From NCBI GenBank assembly GCA_038223055.1, contig JBBRHF010000081.1, positions 1 through 17,142 of the forward strand: 17,142 nucleotides of DNA, written 5' to 3'. This DNA comes from JBBRHF01 sp038223055. GTDB taxonomy: Bacteria; Actinomycetota; Actinomycetes; JACCUZ01. Positions 7,087-14,063 of this stretch are shown in pieces. Below the pieces are notes generated by a model. It made no database searches, was not told where the DNA came from, and saw only the letters and a list, made by a program, of their open reading frames with translations. Within the stretch, counting starts at the first letter, position 1. Each line of letters starts with the position of its first letter. Position numbers and translations under genes: made by a program.

Positions 7087-7420
7087 TCAGACGGTGACGC
7101 CCACCGGTTCGGACTGGGCAGGCGTCCCGGTCCCGGTCCGGCCGATCATCCAGCTCCCGGCGAGCGAGGACTCGGCCAACAGATGCAGTACCCGGTAGAC
7201 AGCGCCCACCCACCGGCAGGTGTGTCTCGCGCAGGTGATGGTGCAGGTCCAGGGCGGAGAGCAGCCGGTCACGTCCGCGCAGTGATCTCAGGACCAGGAT
7301 GCGGCCCCGGGTCGGGACCGCCCCGAGCCGGCGGTACACCTCGGTATCGGCGTCGGCGTCCGTGTCGTGTCGCCGCCCCGCCGGGTCCTCAGGTCCGCGG
7401 GGAGACGACGCCAGGCTCAT
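7087..7420 (-). pseudogene. Broken Fur/Zur-family regulator at the end of the znu operon
   Basis: From ATG 7420 the minus strand encodes VPTRGRILVLRSLRGRD, then LLSALDLHHHLRETHLPVG, clearly the DNA-binding half of a Fur/Zur protein. At 7205-7214 the run CCCACCCACC (a 4-bp duplication) shifts the frame; the next frame resumes with AVYRVLHLLAESSLAGSWM and stops at 7087. The family sequence TVYR.L..LAE continues across the break, so the shift is real or a sequencing error at a tandem repeat. The dimerisation and metal-binding half with CxxC and His cluster is absent altogether, so the gene would be truncated even if the frame were restored. It overlaps the 3' end of znuB2 by 32 bp, as an operonic zur would. 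The working copy is probably the gene at 11409. Confidence 0.7.
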
Positions 7421-8321
7421 CGGCGGGTTCCGGCGGTAGGTCGGTGGGGTGGGAACGGTCGCGGTGTCGCCGTGGGGTCGCGAGAAAGGTGAGCGCGTAC
7501 AGCCCCGACGCGACAGCGAGGATCCCGAAGCTGGGGGGGACCTTGGGCAGCAGGTAGCTGGCAGTCAGGCCGATGACCATCGAGGCGGCGGCGAGGCACG
7601 AGGACAGCGCCATCGCGAGGTAGGGCCGGTCGGTGAGCCGCTGTGCCGCGCCGGCGGGGGCGCTTAGCAGCCCAAGAAGGAGCAGCGCCCCGACTGCCTG
7701 GGTGGCTTCGGCCGCGGTCGCCCCCACGATGACCAGGAAGCCGACCCCCAGCGCGCGGACGGGCACTCCCCGGGCGGCGGCGACCCTCTCGTCGAGGCTG
7801 GCGAACAGCAGCGGCCGCGCGCTGCTCACCGTGATCAGCAGCAGGATGACAGCGATCAGTGCCGCCGTGGCTGCCTGGGGCCGGCTGAGCCCGAAGATGG
7901 AGCCGAACAGGATATTCACCCCGGCGGCGCCGTTGGCGGTGGCGCGGGCGCCCGAGCCGTAGACCGACAGGGCGAGCACCCCCAGCCCCAGGACCCACAC
8001 GAAGATGGTGCCGATCACCACATCGTCGGCGCGCCCGCGGTTGCCCAGCAGGCCAAGGATCACCGCCACGGCGACGGTGGCGGTGAACAGGCCGAGCCGG
8101 GCGTCGATGCCGGCGGCGAGTGCTCCCAGGGCGCCGGTGAAGGCCACGTGGGACAGGGCGTCGCCGGAGAAGACCTGGCTGCGCAGCACCATGAAGTAGC
8201 CCACGGCGCCGGCGAGGACGGCGATGGGCACCCCGGCGATGAAGGCGTGGCGCATGAAGTCGTGGCCGAGAAGGTCGCCCAGCCCGGTTCCGGCGGCCGA
8301 GGTCGCGAGGGTGGTGGTCAC
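7389..8321 (-). CDS. znuB: Zinc ABC transporter permease 2 (ABC-3 family)
   Basis: The protein has 310 residues and about eight to nine hydrophobic helices. ABC-3 family landmarks are present: FMRHAFIAGVPIAVLAGAVG near the start, GYFMVLRSQVFSGDALSHVA (conserved GDALSH motif), the RGVPVRALGVGFL coupling stretch, and GALLLLGLLSAPAGAAQRLT. Such permeases dimerise in the membrane and pass Zn2+ (or Mn2+) from the binding protein inward. GTG 8321 overlaps the stop of the first permease (GTGA), showing coupled translation. The C-terminal 40 residues are a polar, Pro-rich tail. Zinc rather than manganese is inferred from the Zur gene and Zur-type box upstream. Confidence 0.88.
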   Translation of the reverse strand: MTTTLATSAAGTGLGDLLGHDFMRHAFIAGVPIAVLAGAVGYFMVLRSQVFSGDALSHVAFTGALGALAAGIDARLGLFTATVAVAVILGLLGNRGRADDVVIGTIFVWVLGLGVLALSVYGSGARATANGAAGVNILFGSIFGLSRPQAATAALIAVILLLITVSSARPLLFASLDERVAAARGVPVRALGVGFLVIVGATAAEATQAVGALLLLGLLSAPAGAAQRLTDRPYLAMALSSCLAAASMVIGLTASYLLPKVPPSFGILAVASGLYALTFLATPRRHRDRSHPTDLPPEPADEPGVVSPRT

Positions 8322-9220
8322 GGCAGCGCCCGGGCGCCGGCGCCGGTGCGACGTGTCAGGCGTTGCCAGCCGTTCGCGGCCAGATATGCCGCGAACGCGA
8401 ACGTGGTCAGGAAGAACCCGATCGGGTAGGACGAGGAGTAGTAGGCGGCGAACAGCGAGCCCCAGGTCACCGCCACCCCGATGACGACGGTGAGTATGGC
8501 ACTAACCCCGGGGCGGGGAGTGAGCTCTTGAGCGGTGGCCGCGGGAATCACCAGCAGGGCGAACACCAACAGGGACCCGGTGATCTGGCTGACCTCGGCT
8601 GCGGCGCAGCCCAGCAGAATGAGAAAGACGATGGACAGGGCCCGGACGGGGACTCCGCGCGCTCGGGCGACGTCGGCGTCGAGGGTGGCGAAATACAACG
8701 GCCGCCAAATGGCGGCCAGAACGCCCAGGGCACATACCGCCACGACCGCCAGCACGGTGACCTGGTCTGCGGTGATTCCCAGGAAGCTGCCGAAAAGCAG
8801 GGCGGTGGCGCCGTTGAGGGACCCTCCGTAGAGGTTGACGAACAGGAACCCGCACGCGAGGGCGAACGCCTGGATGGTTCCGGTGACGGCGGACTCCTCG
8901 CTGTAGCCGCGTGTACCCGAGGCCGGGACCAGCCCGATCAGGACGCCGGCGGCCAGGGCGAAGGCGAACAGCCCCCAGGTCGCGCTGACCCCGATCAGGA
9001 CGGCCCCGGCTGCCCCGGGGAACCCGACCACGGCCAGGGTGTGCCCCGCGAAGCTCTGGCGGCGCAGGACCATGAACCAGCCCACCAGCCCGGAGAGCAC
9101 CGCGACGATGAACCCGGCGCGGAACGCGTTGACCATGAACGGAAACTCAAGGACCTGGTGAATGTCGGCAACGATGTTCCAAGTCAGCCGCGGCTCCAGG
9201 TCACCGGTGGAGGCCCTCAT
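8318..9220 (-). CDS. znuB: Zinc ABC transporter permease 1 (ABC-3 family)
   Basis: The protein has 300 residues with an ABC-3 permease layout: FMVNAFRAGFIVAVLSGLVG, WFMVLRRQSFAGHTLAVVGF, ARGVPVRALSIVFLILLGCA, and GSLLVFALLVIPAATAQELT. It is paralogous to the next gene but clearly diverged (FAGHTLAVVG here against FSGDALSHVA there), so the pair probably forms a heterodimeric channel served by one ATPase. The ATG at 9220-9218 is 6 bp after the znuC stop and its own stop overlaps the next GTG. Location is the cytoplasmic membrane. Confidence 0.88.
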   Translation of the reverse strand: MRASTGDLEPRLTWNIVADIHQVLEFPFMVNAFRAGFIVAVLSGLVGWFMVLRRQSFAGHTLAVVGFPGAAGAVLIGVSATWGLFAFALAAGVLIGLVPASGTRGYSEESAVTGTIQAFALACGFLFVNLYGGSLNGATALLFGSFLGITADQVTVLAVVAVCALGVLAAIWRPLYFATLDADVARARGVPVRALSIVFLILLGCAAAEVSQITGSLLVFALLVIPAATAQELTPRPGVSAILTVVIGVAVTWGSLFAAYYSSSYPIGFFLTTFAFAAYLAANGWQRLTRRTGAGARALP

Positions 9221-9226
9221 CCGAGC

Positions 9227-10111
9227 TCAGCTTGCGCTGGCATGGCGGTCGCTGTGGTGCGCCGGGGCCTCGGGCTGCCCGACCACGACGAGGCGGCCGT
9301 CGGTGGTGGACAGGACCTCGATGGGGGTACCGTACACGCGGGTGAGGGTCTCGCTGGTCATGACCTCGGCGGGCGTGCCGCAGACGGCTTTCCCGGCCGC
9401 GAGGTAGACCACCTGGTCGAGGTATCCCAGGATCGGGTTGACGTCGTGCGCCACCATCACCACGGTGACGCCCTGGTCGCGGCAGATCCTGGCGATCAGT
9501 GCCGCGATGGCGCTCTGGCTGGGCAGGTCCAGGCTGTCCAACGGCTCGTCCAGCAGCAACAGCTCGGGCCGCGGCGCCAGCGCCTGCGCCACAAGGAGGC
9601 GCTGCTGCTCACCTCCGGAGAGTTGGCCCACCGGCCGGTGGGCGTAGCCGCGGGCGTCGACGAGTCCCAAAACCTCGTTCACGCGGGCCTGGTCGCCTCG
9701 AGCCCGGGCGCTCCAGCGCCGCGCCCCCGGGACCGGGATGCCCCAGCGGTGGCCGTCCAGGCCGAGCCGCACGATGTCGACGCCGCGGACGCGCAGGCCC
9801 GGGTCGAAGCTTCGGCGTTGGGGCAGGTACCCGATGCGGGCGTTGGTCGACCCGGAAGGACCGCCGAGCACCTGCAGGCTGCCGGTAGCCAACGGGATCT
9901 GTCCGAGCAAGGCCTTGACCAAGGTTGACTTGCCGACTCCGTTGGGACCCAGCACCGCGACGAACTCGCCGGCTTGGACGCGCAGGTCGACTCCGGACCA
10001 CACGGTGCGGTTCCCCAGCCGCACGGCCACGCCTCGGGCCTCGATGACCCCCGAGACCCCGTTCGGTATGCCCGGCCTGACCGCGGGGTGCGGTTCGGTC
10101 ACCGCGCTCAC
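9227..10111 (-). CDS. znuC: Zinc ABC transporter ATP-binding protein
   Basis: The protein has 294 residues and a complete ABC ATPase: Walker A GPNGVGKST (about 55-63), Q-loop in GYLPQRRSFD, signature LSGGEQQR, Walker B LLLLDEP, D-loop and the H-loop VMVAHD. It powers metal import through the two downstream permeases. GTG 10111 overlaps the znuA stop (GTGA), so the whole operon is translationally linked. A further start is not needed because ABC-domain homology begins about 22 residues in. The C-terminal 20 residues are His-containing (HHSDRHASAS), which might bind zinc but is too short to call. Confidence 0.92.
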   Translation of the reverse strand: MSAVTEPHPAVRPGIPNGVSGVIEARGVAVRLGNRTVWSGVDLRVQAGEFVAVLGPNGVGKSTLVKALLGQIPLATGSLQVLGGPSGSTNARIGYLPQRRSFDPGLRVRGVDIVRLGLDGHRWGIPVPGARRWSARARGDQARVNEVLGLVDARGYAHRPVGQLSGGEQQRLLVAQALAPRPELLLLDEPLDSLDLPSQSAIAALIARICRDQGVTVVMVAHDVNPILGYLDQVVYLAAGKAVCGTPAEVMTSETLTRVYGTPIEVLSTTDGRLVVVGQPEAPAHHSDRHASAS

Positions 10112-11037
10112 CGTCCGGTGGCCTTGGCCAGGGCGTCACGCAGGGCGATCAGCTGGGTGGTCTGCCACTGCTGCCAGGACGCCGTGGCGGGGGTCATGGT
10201 CTCGGTGATCGTGGTCACCGGGATCCCGGCAGCCTTGGCCGCGGCGACCTGGGTCGCGATGTCGGGGGTGGCGTTCTGGGTGTTATAGACGTACACCTTG
10301 ATCAACTTGTCCTTGATCTGGGTGTCGATGGTGACCTTGTCCGCCGCGGTCGGGTCGGTGCCCTCGCTGATCGCGGTGAGGAAGTCCGGCGGGGTGAGCA
10401 GGTCCAGGCCCAGCGCGGGGGCGATCAACGCGAAGATGCTCTCCGACGCGCCGACCGGGGTGCCGGCGTACGTGGCGTTGATGTCGGCGATCACGGCCTT
10501 GTAGCCGGCCAGATCCGTGGTCTCGAATACGGTCTTGCGGGTGTCGAAGTACGCGGAGTGGCCCGGGTCGAGCGATTTGTAGTCTGCGACGATCTGGTCG
10601 ATGACCTTCGCCACGTCCTGCGGGTCGTACCAGCGGTGCGGGTTCCCGCCGGCGGGCAGGCCGACCAGGTCCCCTACGGTCAGTTCGGTGCGCGAGGCAT
10701 CCGGGTTCGCGGCGGCGAGCTTGGTGGCCCACACGTCGTAGCCGACGCCGTTGATCAGCACCAGGTCCGCCGAGGCGATCGCCCGACCGTCCGCGGCGGT
10801 CGGCTCGTAGTTGTGTGGGTCGGCGTCCGGGCTGTCGATGATGTTGGTCACCTTGACCTGCTTGCCGCCGAGCTGCTCGGCGATGCTGCCCCAGAAGTTC
10901 TCAGCGGCAACCACCTGGATCACCTTCGAGGCAGCGCCCGAAGCGCGTGGCGCGGGCGTTGACGACGCGCCGCACCCAGCCAGCCCGACCGCGGCGCTCA
11001 GAGCAAGAACGACAAGCCCAGCAGATCTCGTAACCAC
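10108..11037 (-). CDS. znuA: Zinc-binding lipoprotein of the ABC transporter
   Basis: The protein has 309 residues. A lipoprotein signal peptide ends in the lipobox LAGC (C22), so it is anchored to the outer face of the membrane. The cluster A-I substrate-binding fold is shown by VVAAENFWGSIAEQLGG, DADPHNYEPT with H75 and NPHRWYDPQ with H134 (two expected metal-ligand His), GASESIFALIAPALGLDLLT and VYNTQNATP. The long His/Asp-rich loop of proteobacterial ZnuA is absent, as in many actinobacterial relatives. The third ligand position has no His in this copy. Start is GTG 11037 with GGAGAGG about 8-14 bases upstream. A perfect palindrome 53 bp upstream is a Zur-type operator, which supports zinc as substrate. 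Confidence 0.9.
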   Translation of the reverse strand: MVTRSAGLVVLALSAAVGLAGCGASSTPAPRASGAASKVIQVVAAENFWGSIAEQLGGKQVKVTNIIDSPDADPHNYEPTAADGRAIASADLVLINGVGYDVWATKLAAANPDASRTELTVGDLVGLPAGGNPHRWYDPQDVAKVIDQIVADYKSLDPGHSAYFDTRKTVFETTDLAGYKAVIADINATYAGTPVGASESIFALIAPALGLDLLTPPDFLTAISEGTDPTAADKVTIDTQIKDKLIKVYVYNTQNATPDIATQVAAAKAAGIPVTTITETMTPATASWQQWQTTQLIALRDALAKATGR

Positions 11038-11089
11038 AAACAGGACCTCTCCGACGATGTGACGGTGACAGCGTTGGCCGCTAGACCGA

Positions 11090-11108
11090 AATGAAATCGG
11101 GTTTCATT
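11090..11108. promoter_or_regulatory. Zur box upstream of znuA
   Basis: AATGAAATCGGGTTTCATT is an inverted repeat with 7-bp perfect arms (AATGAAA/TTTCATT) around a 5-base centre. It fits the actinobacterial Zur operator shape TGAAA-N5-TTTCA, and lies 53 bp upstream of the znuA GTG, where a repressor would block transcription. The intact Zur gene is 300 bp away on the other strand. Its GC content is far lower than that of its surroundings. Confidence 0.85.
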
Positions 11109-11185
11109 ACAGAAGTCAACCGCGTCGCCGAAGCGGTGAGCGGCGGGCTGGTCAGGTACTCTGGGTACGCTTCGGGATTTCGATC

Positions 11186-11353
11186 GTGAGCACATTCGAC
11201 GCGCAGGGTCCGCAGTGCGTTCACCAGATCTTCGTACGTCGTGACGCCTCGCAGTCACTGATCGCTTCGTACCTTCGCGTTCTCGAGGCGGCCCACATGG
11301 TGCGCGGCACCCGCAGCGACGAGGGAGTTTGCACCCTATTGAACGCACCATAG
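11186..11353 (+). pseudogene. ArsR/SmtB-family regulator remnant
   Basis: A short plus-strand frame starting at GTG 11186 encodes QCVHQIFVRRDASQSLIASY, then LRVLEAAHMVRGTRSDEGVC, and stops at TAG 11351. This is the recognition-helix and wing section of ArsR/SmtB metal-responsive repressors (C-V-H-x-hydrophobic ... SQS-L-ios-x-LRVLe-aa-h-vRg-R). The N-terminal helices and the C-terminal helix are missing, so only about half the usual 100-120 residues remain. It could still be a 55-residue peptide, but no good ribosome site is seen. ArsR-type zinc or cadmium sensors often sit next to metal transporters or to zur, so it is probably an old member of this locus. Confidence 0.6.
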
Positions 11354-11408
11354 GATGACCCACCCGGACGTCGAAACCGATCCGATTCCCTGACCTCGCG
11401 GAGTACCC

Positions 11409-11822
11409 ATGGCGATCGCCGGCGTCGGCCCGGCCGTGCGATCCACTCGTCAGCGAGCAGCCGTGCGAGCGATCCTCGACGAGTCCGAAGGCTTCCGGAG
11501 CGCCCAGGAGGTCCATGACCTGCTCAAGCAGAGCGGTGAACGAGTCGGACTCACCACGGTCTACCGCTCTCTGCAGATGCTCGCCGACGAAGGAGAAGTC
11601 GACGTCCTGCGCGCGGGTGATGGCGAGATCGCCTACCGCCGATGCAGCCGCGGTCACCACCACCACCTCGTCTGTCGACTCTGCGGCCGCGCGGTTGAGG
11701 TGGAAGGTCCGACCGTCGAGCGTTGGGCCCTGAAAATGGCCGCAGACCACAACTTCGCCGACGTCAGCCACACCCTGGAGATCTTCGGCACCTGCTCCGA
11801 CTGCCACAATCGCCGGACCTGA
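11409..11822 (+). CDS. zur: Zur, zinc-responsive Fur-family repressor
   Basis: The protein has 137 residues, normal for Zur. The winged helix spans about 11-80 with TRQRAAVRAIL, SAQEVHDLL and the recognition stretch VGLTTVYRSLQMLADEGEVD. The metal region follows: YRRCSRGHHHHLVCRLCG holds C79, H83-H86, C89 and C92, and FGTCSDC holds C129 and C132. C89/C92/C129/C132 form the structural zinc site; C79, the His cluster and H121 supply sensory zinc. With zinc bound it represses zinc uptake genes, here the divergent znuACBB operon through the box at 11090. ATG 11409 has GGAG at about 11400. No second Zur box is visible in front of zur itself, so autoregulation is not indicated. Confidence 0.92.
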   Translation: MAIAGVGPAVRSTRQRAAVRAILDESEGFRSAQEVHDLLKQSGERVGLTTVYRSLQMLADEGEVDVLRAGDGEIAYRRCSRGHHHHLVCRLCGRAVEVEGPTVERWALKMAADHNFADVSHTLEIFGTCSDCHNRRT

Positions 11823-11829
11823 GTCGACA

Positions 11830-11854
11830 CCTTCAGGGAGGCGATCGCTGAAGG
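11830..11854 (+). terminator. Possible terminator hairpin after zur
   Basis: CCTTCAG (11830-11836) and CTGAAGG (11848-11854) are exact reverse complements separated by 11 bases, beginning 7 bp after the zur stop. No T-run follows. Position supports a terminator; the stem is only 7 bp. Confidence 0.4.
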
Positions 11855-12309
11855 GGAAGTCCGCGAGGGCAGAGCGCCCGAACTCACGGGGGTGGGGCAG
11901 AAACCTCGAACCGCCCCAGTTCGGCGCCACGTCACAGCGCGCTGAACCTGTGAACCGAACCGGCTGGCGCCAGCGCAACCAAGGTCACCCGCAAAATGGC
12001 GGAGACGCGCATTCCGTGGAGAGGGTCAGCGAGGCGCGTCGGCAGCGCCGTGGCCCGACCCTCAACCCTCACATGGTCGGGCCGAGGCTTGTGAACCGTC
12101 ACGTTATTCCCCAGGGCTGGCGGCAGCGGGCTGCAGCTGCACCGGGCGAGTTCGATCGGCACGGCAGCGGAACCCGCGTGGGCCCGGCGTCAACCAGCCG
12201 CCGGGCCAACACGCGGGTGCGCCGCGCGTCCATCGGCACCAGCCAGCAGGTTCCCGGCGTGAACCCGCCCGGAGCGGACGGTGCAGGTAGTGACCCCGAT
12301 GACCGGACC
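11855..12309. other. Non-coding stretch downstream of zur
   Basis: About 540 bp between the zur stop and the 3' end of the LysM gene hold no convincing gene. All frames in it lack family wording, and the open ones reflect high GC only. A minor inverted repeat GTGA-ACCG-TCAC lies at 12091-12102; its core resembles that of the stronger palindrome at 12310. I see no tRNA, no known riboswitch and no mobile-element end. Confidence 0.5.
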
Positions 12310-12329
12310 GAGTGTGAACGGTCACACTC
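12310..12329 (-). terminator. Perfect 8-bp palindromic hairpin downstream of the LysM gene
   Basis: GAGTGTGA and TCACACTC flank a 4-base loop ACGG. On the minus strand it begins 62 bases after the stop of the LysM-domain gene and is the best terminator candidate for it. A DNA-binding dimer site is the alternative reading; TGTGA-N4-TCACA recalls a CRP-type site but the spacer is 2 bases too short. Confidence 0.5.
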
Positions 12330-12391
12330 CGGGTGCTCCTTCGGCAGTCGCACTGGCTCCGCGACGAACGAGCGCCGCGACAGCGTGTCGG

Positions 12392-13540
12392 TCAGACCCC
12401 GAGCTTGCGCCAGACGCCCGGCCCGGCCCGGCCGTCGGCACGCCAGCCGCTGTCCACCTTCAGGCGGTTGACGAGGTCGCGGGTGATCGGGCCGAAAAGG
12501 CCCGAGCGCAATCTCACGGGCATCTGCAACGCGCCCTGCAGTGCCTTCACCGCGGGGCCGCGTCGGCCCGGGTACAAGACTCGCCACCGGTATCTTGTCC
12601 ACGCTGATCTCACCGGGACGATCAATGCCTGCCGTGGGATGAGCCGAAGCCCGGTGCCTGGGTTGGCCGCGCGGATCGCGTCGGGCGTCGAGGCCCACCG
12701 GGTCGCGATCGCGGCGAGCGTGTCACCTGCCCGGACGGTCACTGTCATCCGGAAGGGCAGTTCCGGCGCAGCGCTGACTCCGGCTCTCGCGGCTCTCGCC
12801 GCGGGTGGCGAGACGGGGGCGATATGACACGGGGTCGTGCGCGCGGCGTCGTAGGGCGCGACGAGCCCGCCGTTCACCGTCGGGCAGGGACCGTAGTCGG
12901 TGGCCGCCGCAACACCGGTCCACCACGAGGTGTGCTTCATCGCCCCGCTCCACGACAGCGAGAAGTGAACGTGGTCGGTATGGGCCTCCGGGCCGGAGTA
13001 AGCCCGCCAGCCCTCCTGCGCCCGGTAGGAACTCCAGATTCGGCGGTCCCAGATCATATACATCACACCGAGCCGCCGGGCGTTGTAGTCCTGCTCACCT
13101 GCCGGCCCGTCGGCGAGCAGCCAGTCTAAGAACCGGGCGGCGATGGTGGCCTTCCCGATCGGATCGGACGCGCCGATTCCCCAGTCCCAGCCGCGCCCCT
13201 CCTTGTGCTCGCTACGTACCCCCACGCTGCAGGCTCGGACGATGCCCATGTCGTGTCCGCCGAACGAGCTCAGCACCAGATCACGAAGGCCGGCCGTGCC
13301 CGACTTCACCGTCGGGTCGCAGGACACCTGCGGCAGGTAGGGCGACAGCGCATCCACGGTGGCCGGCGCTGCCGCCGGTGAAACGAGGGCCGGTCCGGCC
13401 ACCGCTGCGACCTCGATCACCGCCGGGGCACCGCCGGCCAGCAGCGCCCCGCCCGCCAGCAGGGCGGTCATCGACCTGGTGGTCCACCGAACCTGCGCAG
13501 CAGCGCTCGGCGCCGACCACGTCATCGTCATGGGGCTCAT
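12392..13540 (-). CDS. Secreted cell-wall protein: M15-like domain, LysM, peptidoglycan-binding domain
   Basis: The protein has 382 residues. A basic start and a hydrophobic Ala/Gly-rich segment (about 24-58) form a signal peptide or anchor. Residues 65-215 contain SEHKEGRGWDWGI (H112) and HTDHVHFSLSW (H187, D189, H190, H192), the layout of the ARB_07466-like/M15 carboxypeptidase-like fold found in actinobacterial wall proteins. A LysM domain follows (about 265-310: VTVRAGDTLAAIATRWA, AANPG, IPRQALIVPV), then a peptidoglycan-binding repeat (about 322-382: LYPGRRGPAVKALQGAL, SGLFGPITRDLVNRLK). It most likely binds, and may cut, peptidoglycan stem peptides outside the cell; catalysis is not certain. 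ATG 13540 is used; ATGs at 13531 and 13525 are possible, since no clear ribosome site decides. Confidence 0.82.
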   Translation of the reverse strand: MSPMTMTWSAPSAAAQVRWTTRSMTALLAGGALLAGGAPAVIEVAAVAGPALVSPAAAPATVDALSPYLPQVSCDPTVKSGTAGLRDLVLSSFGGHDMGIVRACSVGVRSEHKEGRGWDWGIGASDPIGKATIAARFLDWLLADGPAGEQDYNARRLGVMYMIWDRRIWSSYRAQEGWRAYSGPEAHTDHVHFSLSWSGAMKHTSWWTGVAAATDYGPCPTVNGGLVAPYDAARTTPCHIAPVSPPAARAARAGVSAAPELPFRMTVTVRAGDTLAAIATRWASTPDAIRAANPGTGLRLIPRQALIVPVRSAWTRYRWRVLYPGRRGPAVKALQGALQMPVRLRSGLFGPITRDLVNRLKVDSGWRADGRAGPGVWRKLGV

Positions 13541-13710
13541 CCCTGCGGCTTGAAGGCGACTTCGTCACCAACTGTCGCAGACATTCCACCGATAACGCGC
13601 ATTTCGGGCTCCCGTGGCCCAGATCAGGGGCGCCTAGCCGCGCTGGTGGGGCGGCGCCGAGTCTTCGGGGTCATCATCAAATTCCTCTGGTGGTGTGGCG
13701 CCCCGCACGT
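13541..13710. other. Upstream region of the LysM gene, no gene seen
   Basis: About 170 bp upstream of the minus-strand LysM gene must contain its promoter. On the minus strand a slightly AT-rich section includes GTTATC near 13590 as a weak -10 candidate. I looked for a ydaO-type (c-di-AMP) riboswitch, common in front of wall-hydrolase genes, and saw none of its conserved parts. Confidence 0.35.
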
Positions 13711-13859
13711 GTTGACGCCTTCGGGGGCGGCGAGCAGGCCAACGCTCTGCTGGCCGGGGCGCCGACCCCGAGATCGCCGACCACGACGGCGTCACTGCCG
13801 CGGAGCACGCCCGGTCCCGGGGGCAGACCGCGGTCGGACAAATCCTCGCAGCCGCATGA
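13711..13859 (+). pseudogene. C-terminal tail of an ankyrin-repeat protein, frameshifted
   Basis: The plus strand reads VDAFGGGEQANALLAGA up to about 13760. After a one-base shift it continues DPEIADHDGVTAAEHARSRG and QTAVGQILAAA to a TGA at 13857-13859. This matches the last one or two ankyrin repeats, with the pattern LL-aGAdp-iaD-dGvTa-ehAr-rGqt-v-ilaaa. No start or earlier repeats can be followed upstream of about 13710, so only the tail of a larger gene is left. Confidence 0.5.
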
Positions 13860-13904
13860 CGGTCAACAGGAGTGTGGGCAGATCGGCTGGCGACCGCCCA
13901 GCGG

Positions 13905-14063
13905 TCAGGTCTCGGCCTGGTCCGCGGCGATGAGCGCGGTGGTGCTGAGCGCCAGCCCGACCAGCGCGGCGAGGCCCTCCCGGCGACAGCGGATCGCGCG
14001 GCGCGTTGCCCCGCGGAGCCGTCTCGGGCTCAGTGCTGGCCGCAGGTCCTGGGCAGGCGGCTG
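13905..14063 (-). other. Short membrane-segment reading frame directly after the amidase stop
   Basis: In the same frame as the amidase and immediately after its TGA, 52 codons run to TGA 13907-13905. They encode ALSPRRLRGATRRAIRCRRE and then a convincing transmembrane stretch, GLAALVGLALSTTALIAADQ. No ATG or GTG start is present in frame. It may be a leftover of a small gene whose 5' end was replaced, or could be reached only by readthrough or a rare CTG start. Coding use is G/C-biased as in real genes here. Function is unknown. Confidence 0.35.

Noticed and set aside
8363..9928. 521-residue open frame on the plus strand
   Set aside because: Antisense to znuB1 and znuC, with Gly/Asp/Gln-rich meaningless composition.
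10998..11978. 326-residue minus-strand frame over zur
   Set aside because: Antisense to zur and the Zur box; zur has full family motifs on the plus strand.
12310..12329. CRP/GlxR-type site
   Set aside because: TGTGA and TCACA are separated by 4 rather than 6 bases and no gene start lies nearby.
13541..14063. ydaO (c-di-AMP) riboswitch upstream of the LysM gene
   Set aside because: None of the conserved riboswitch segments can be recognised on the minus strand.
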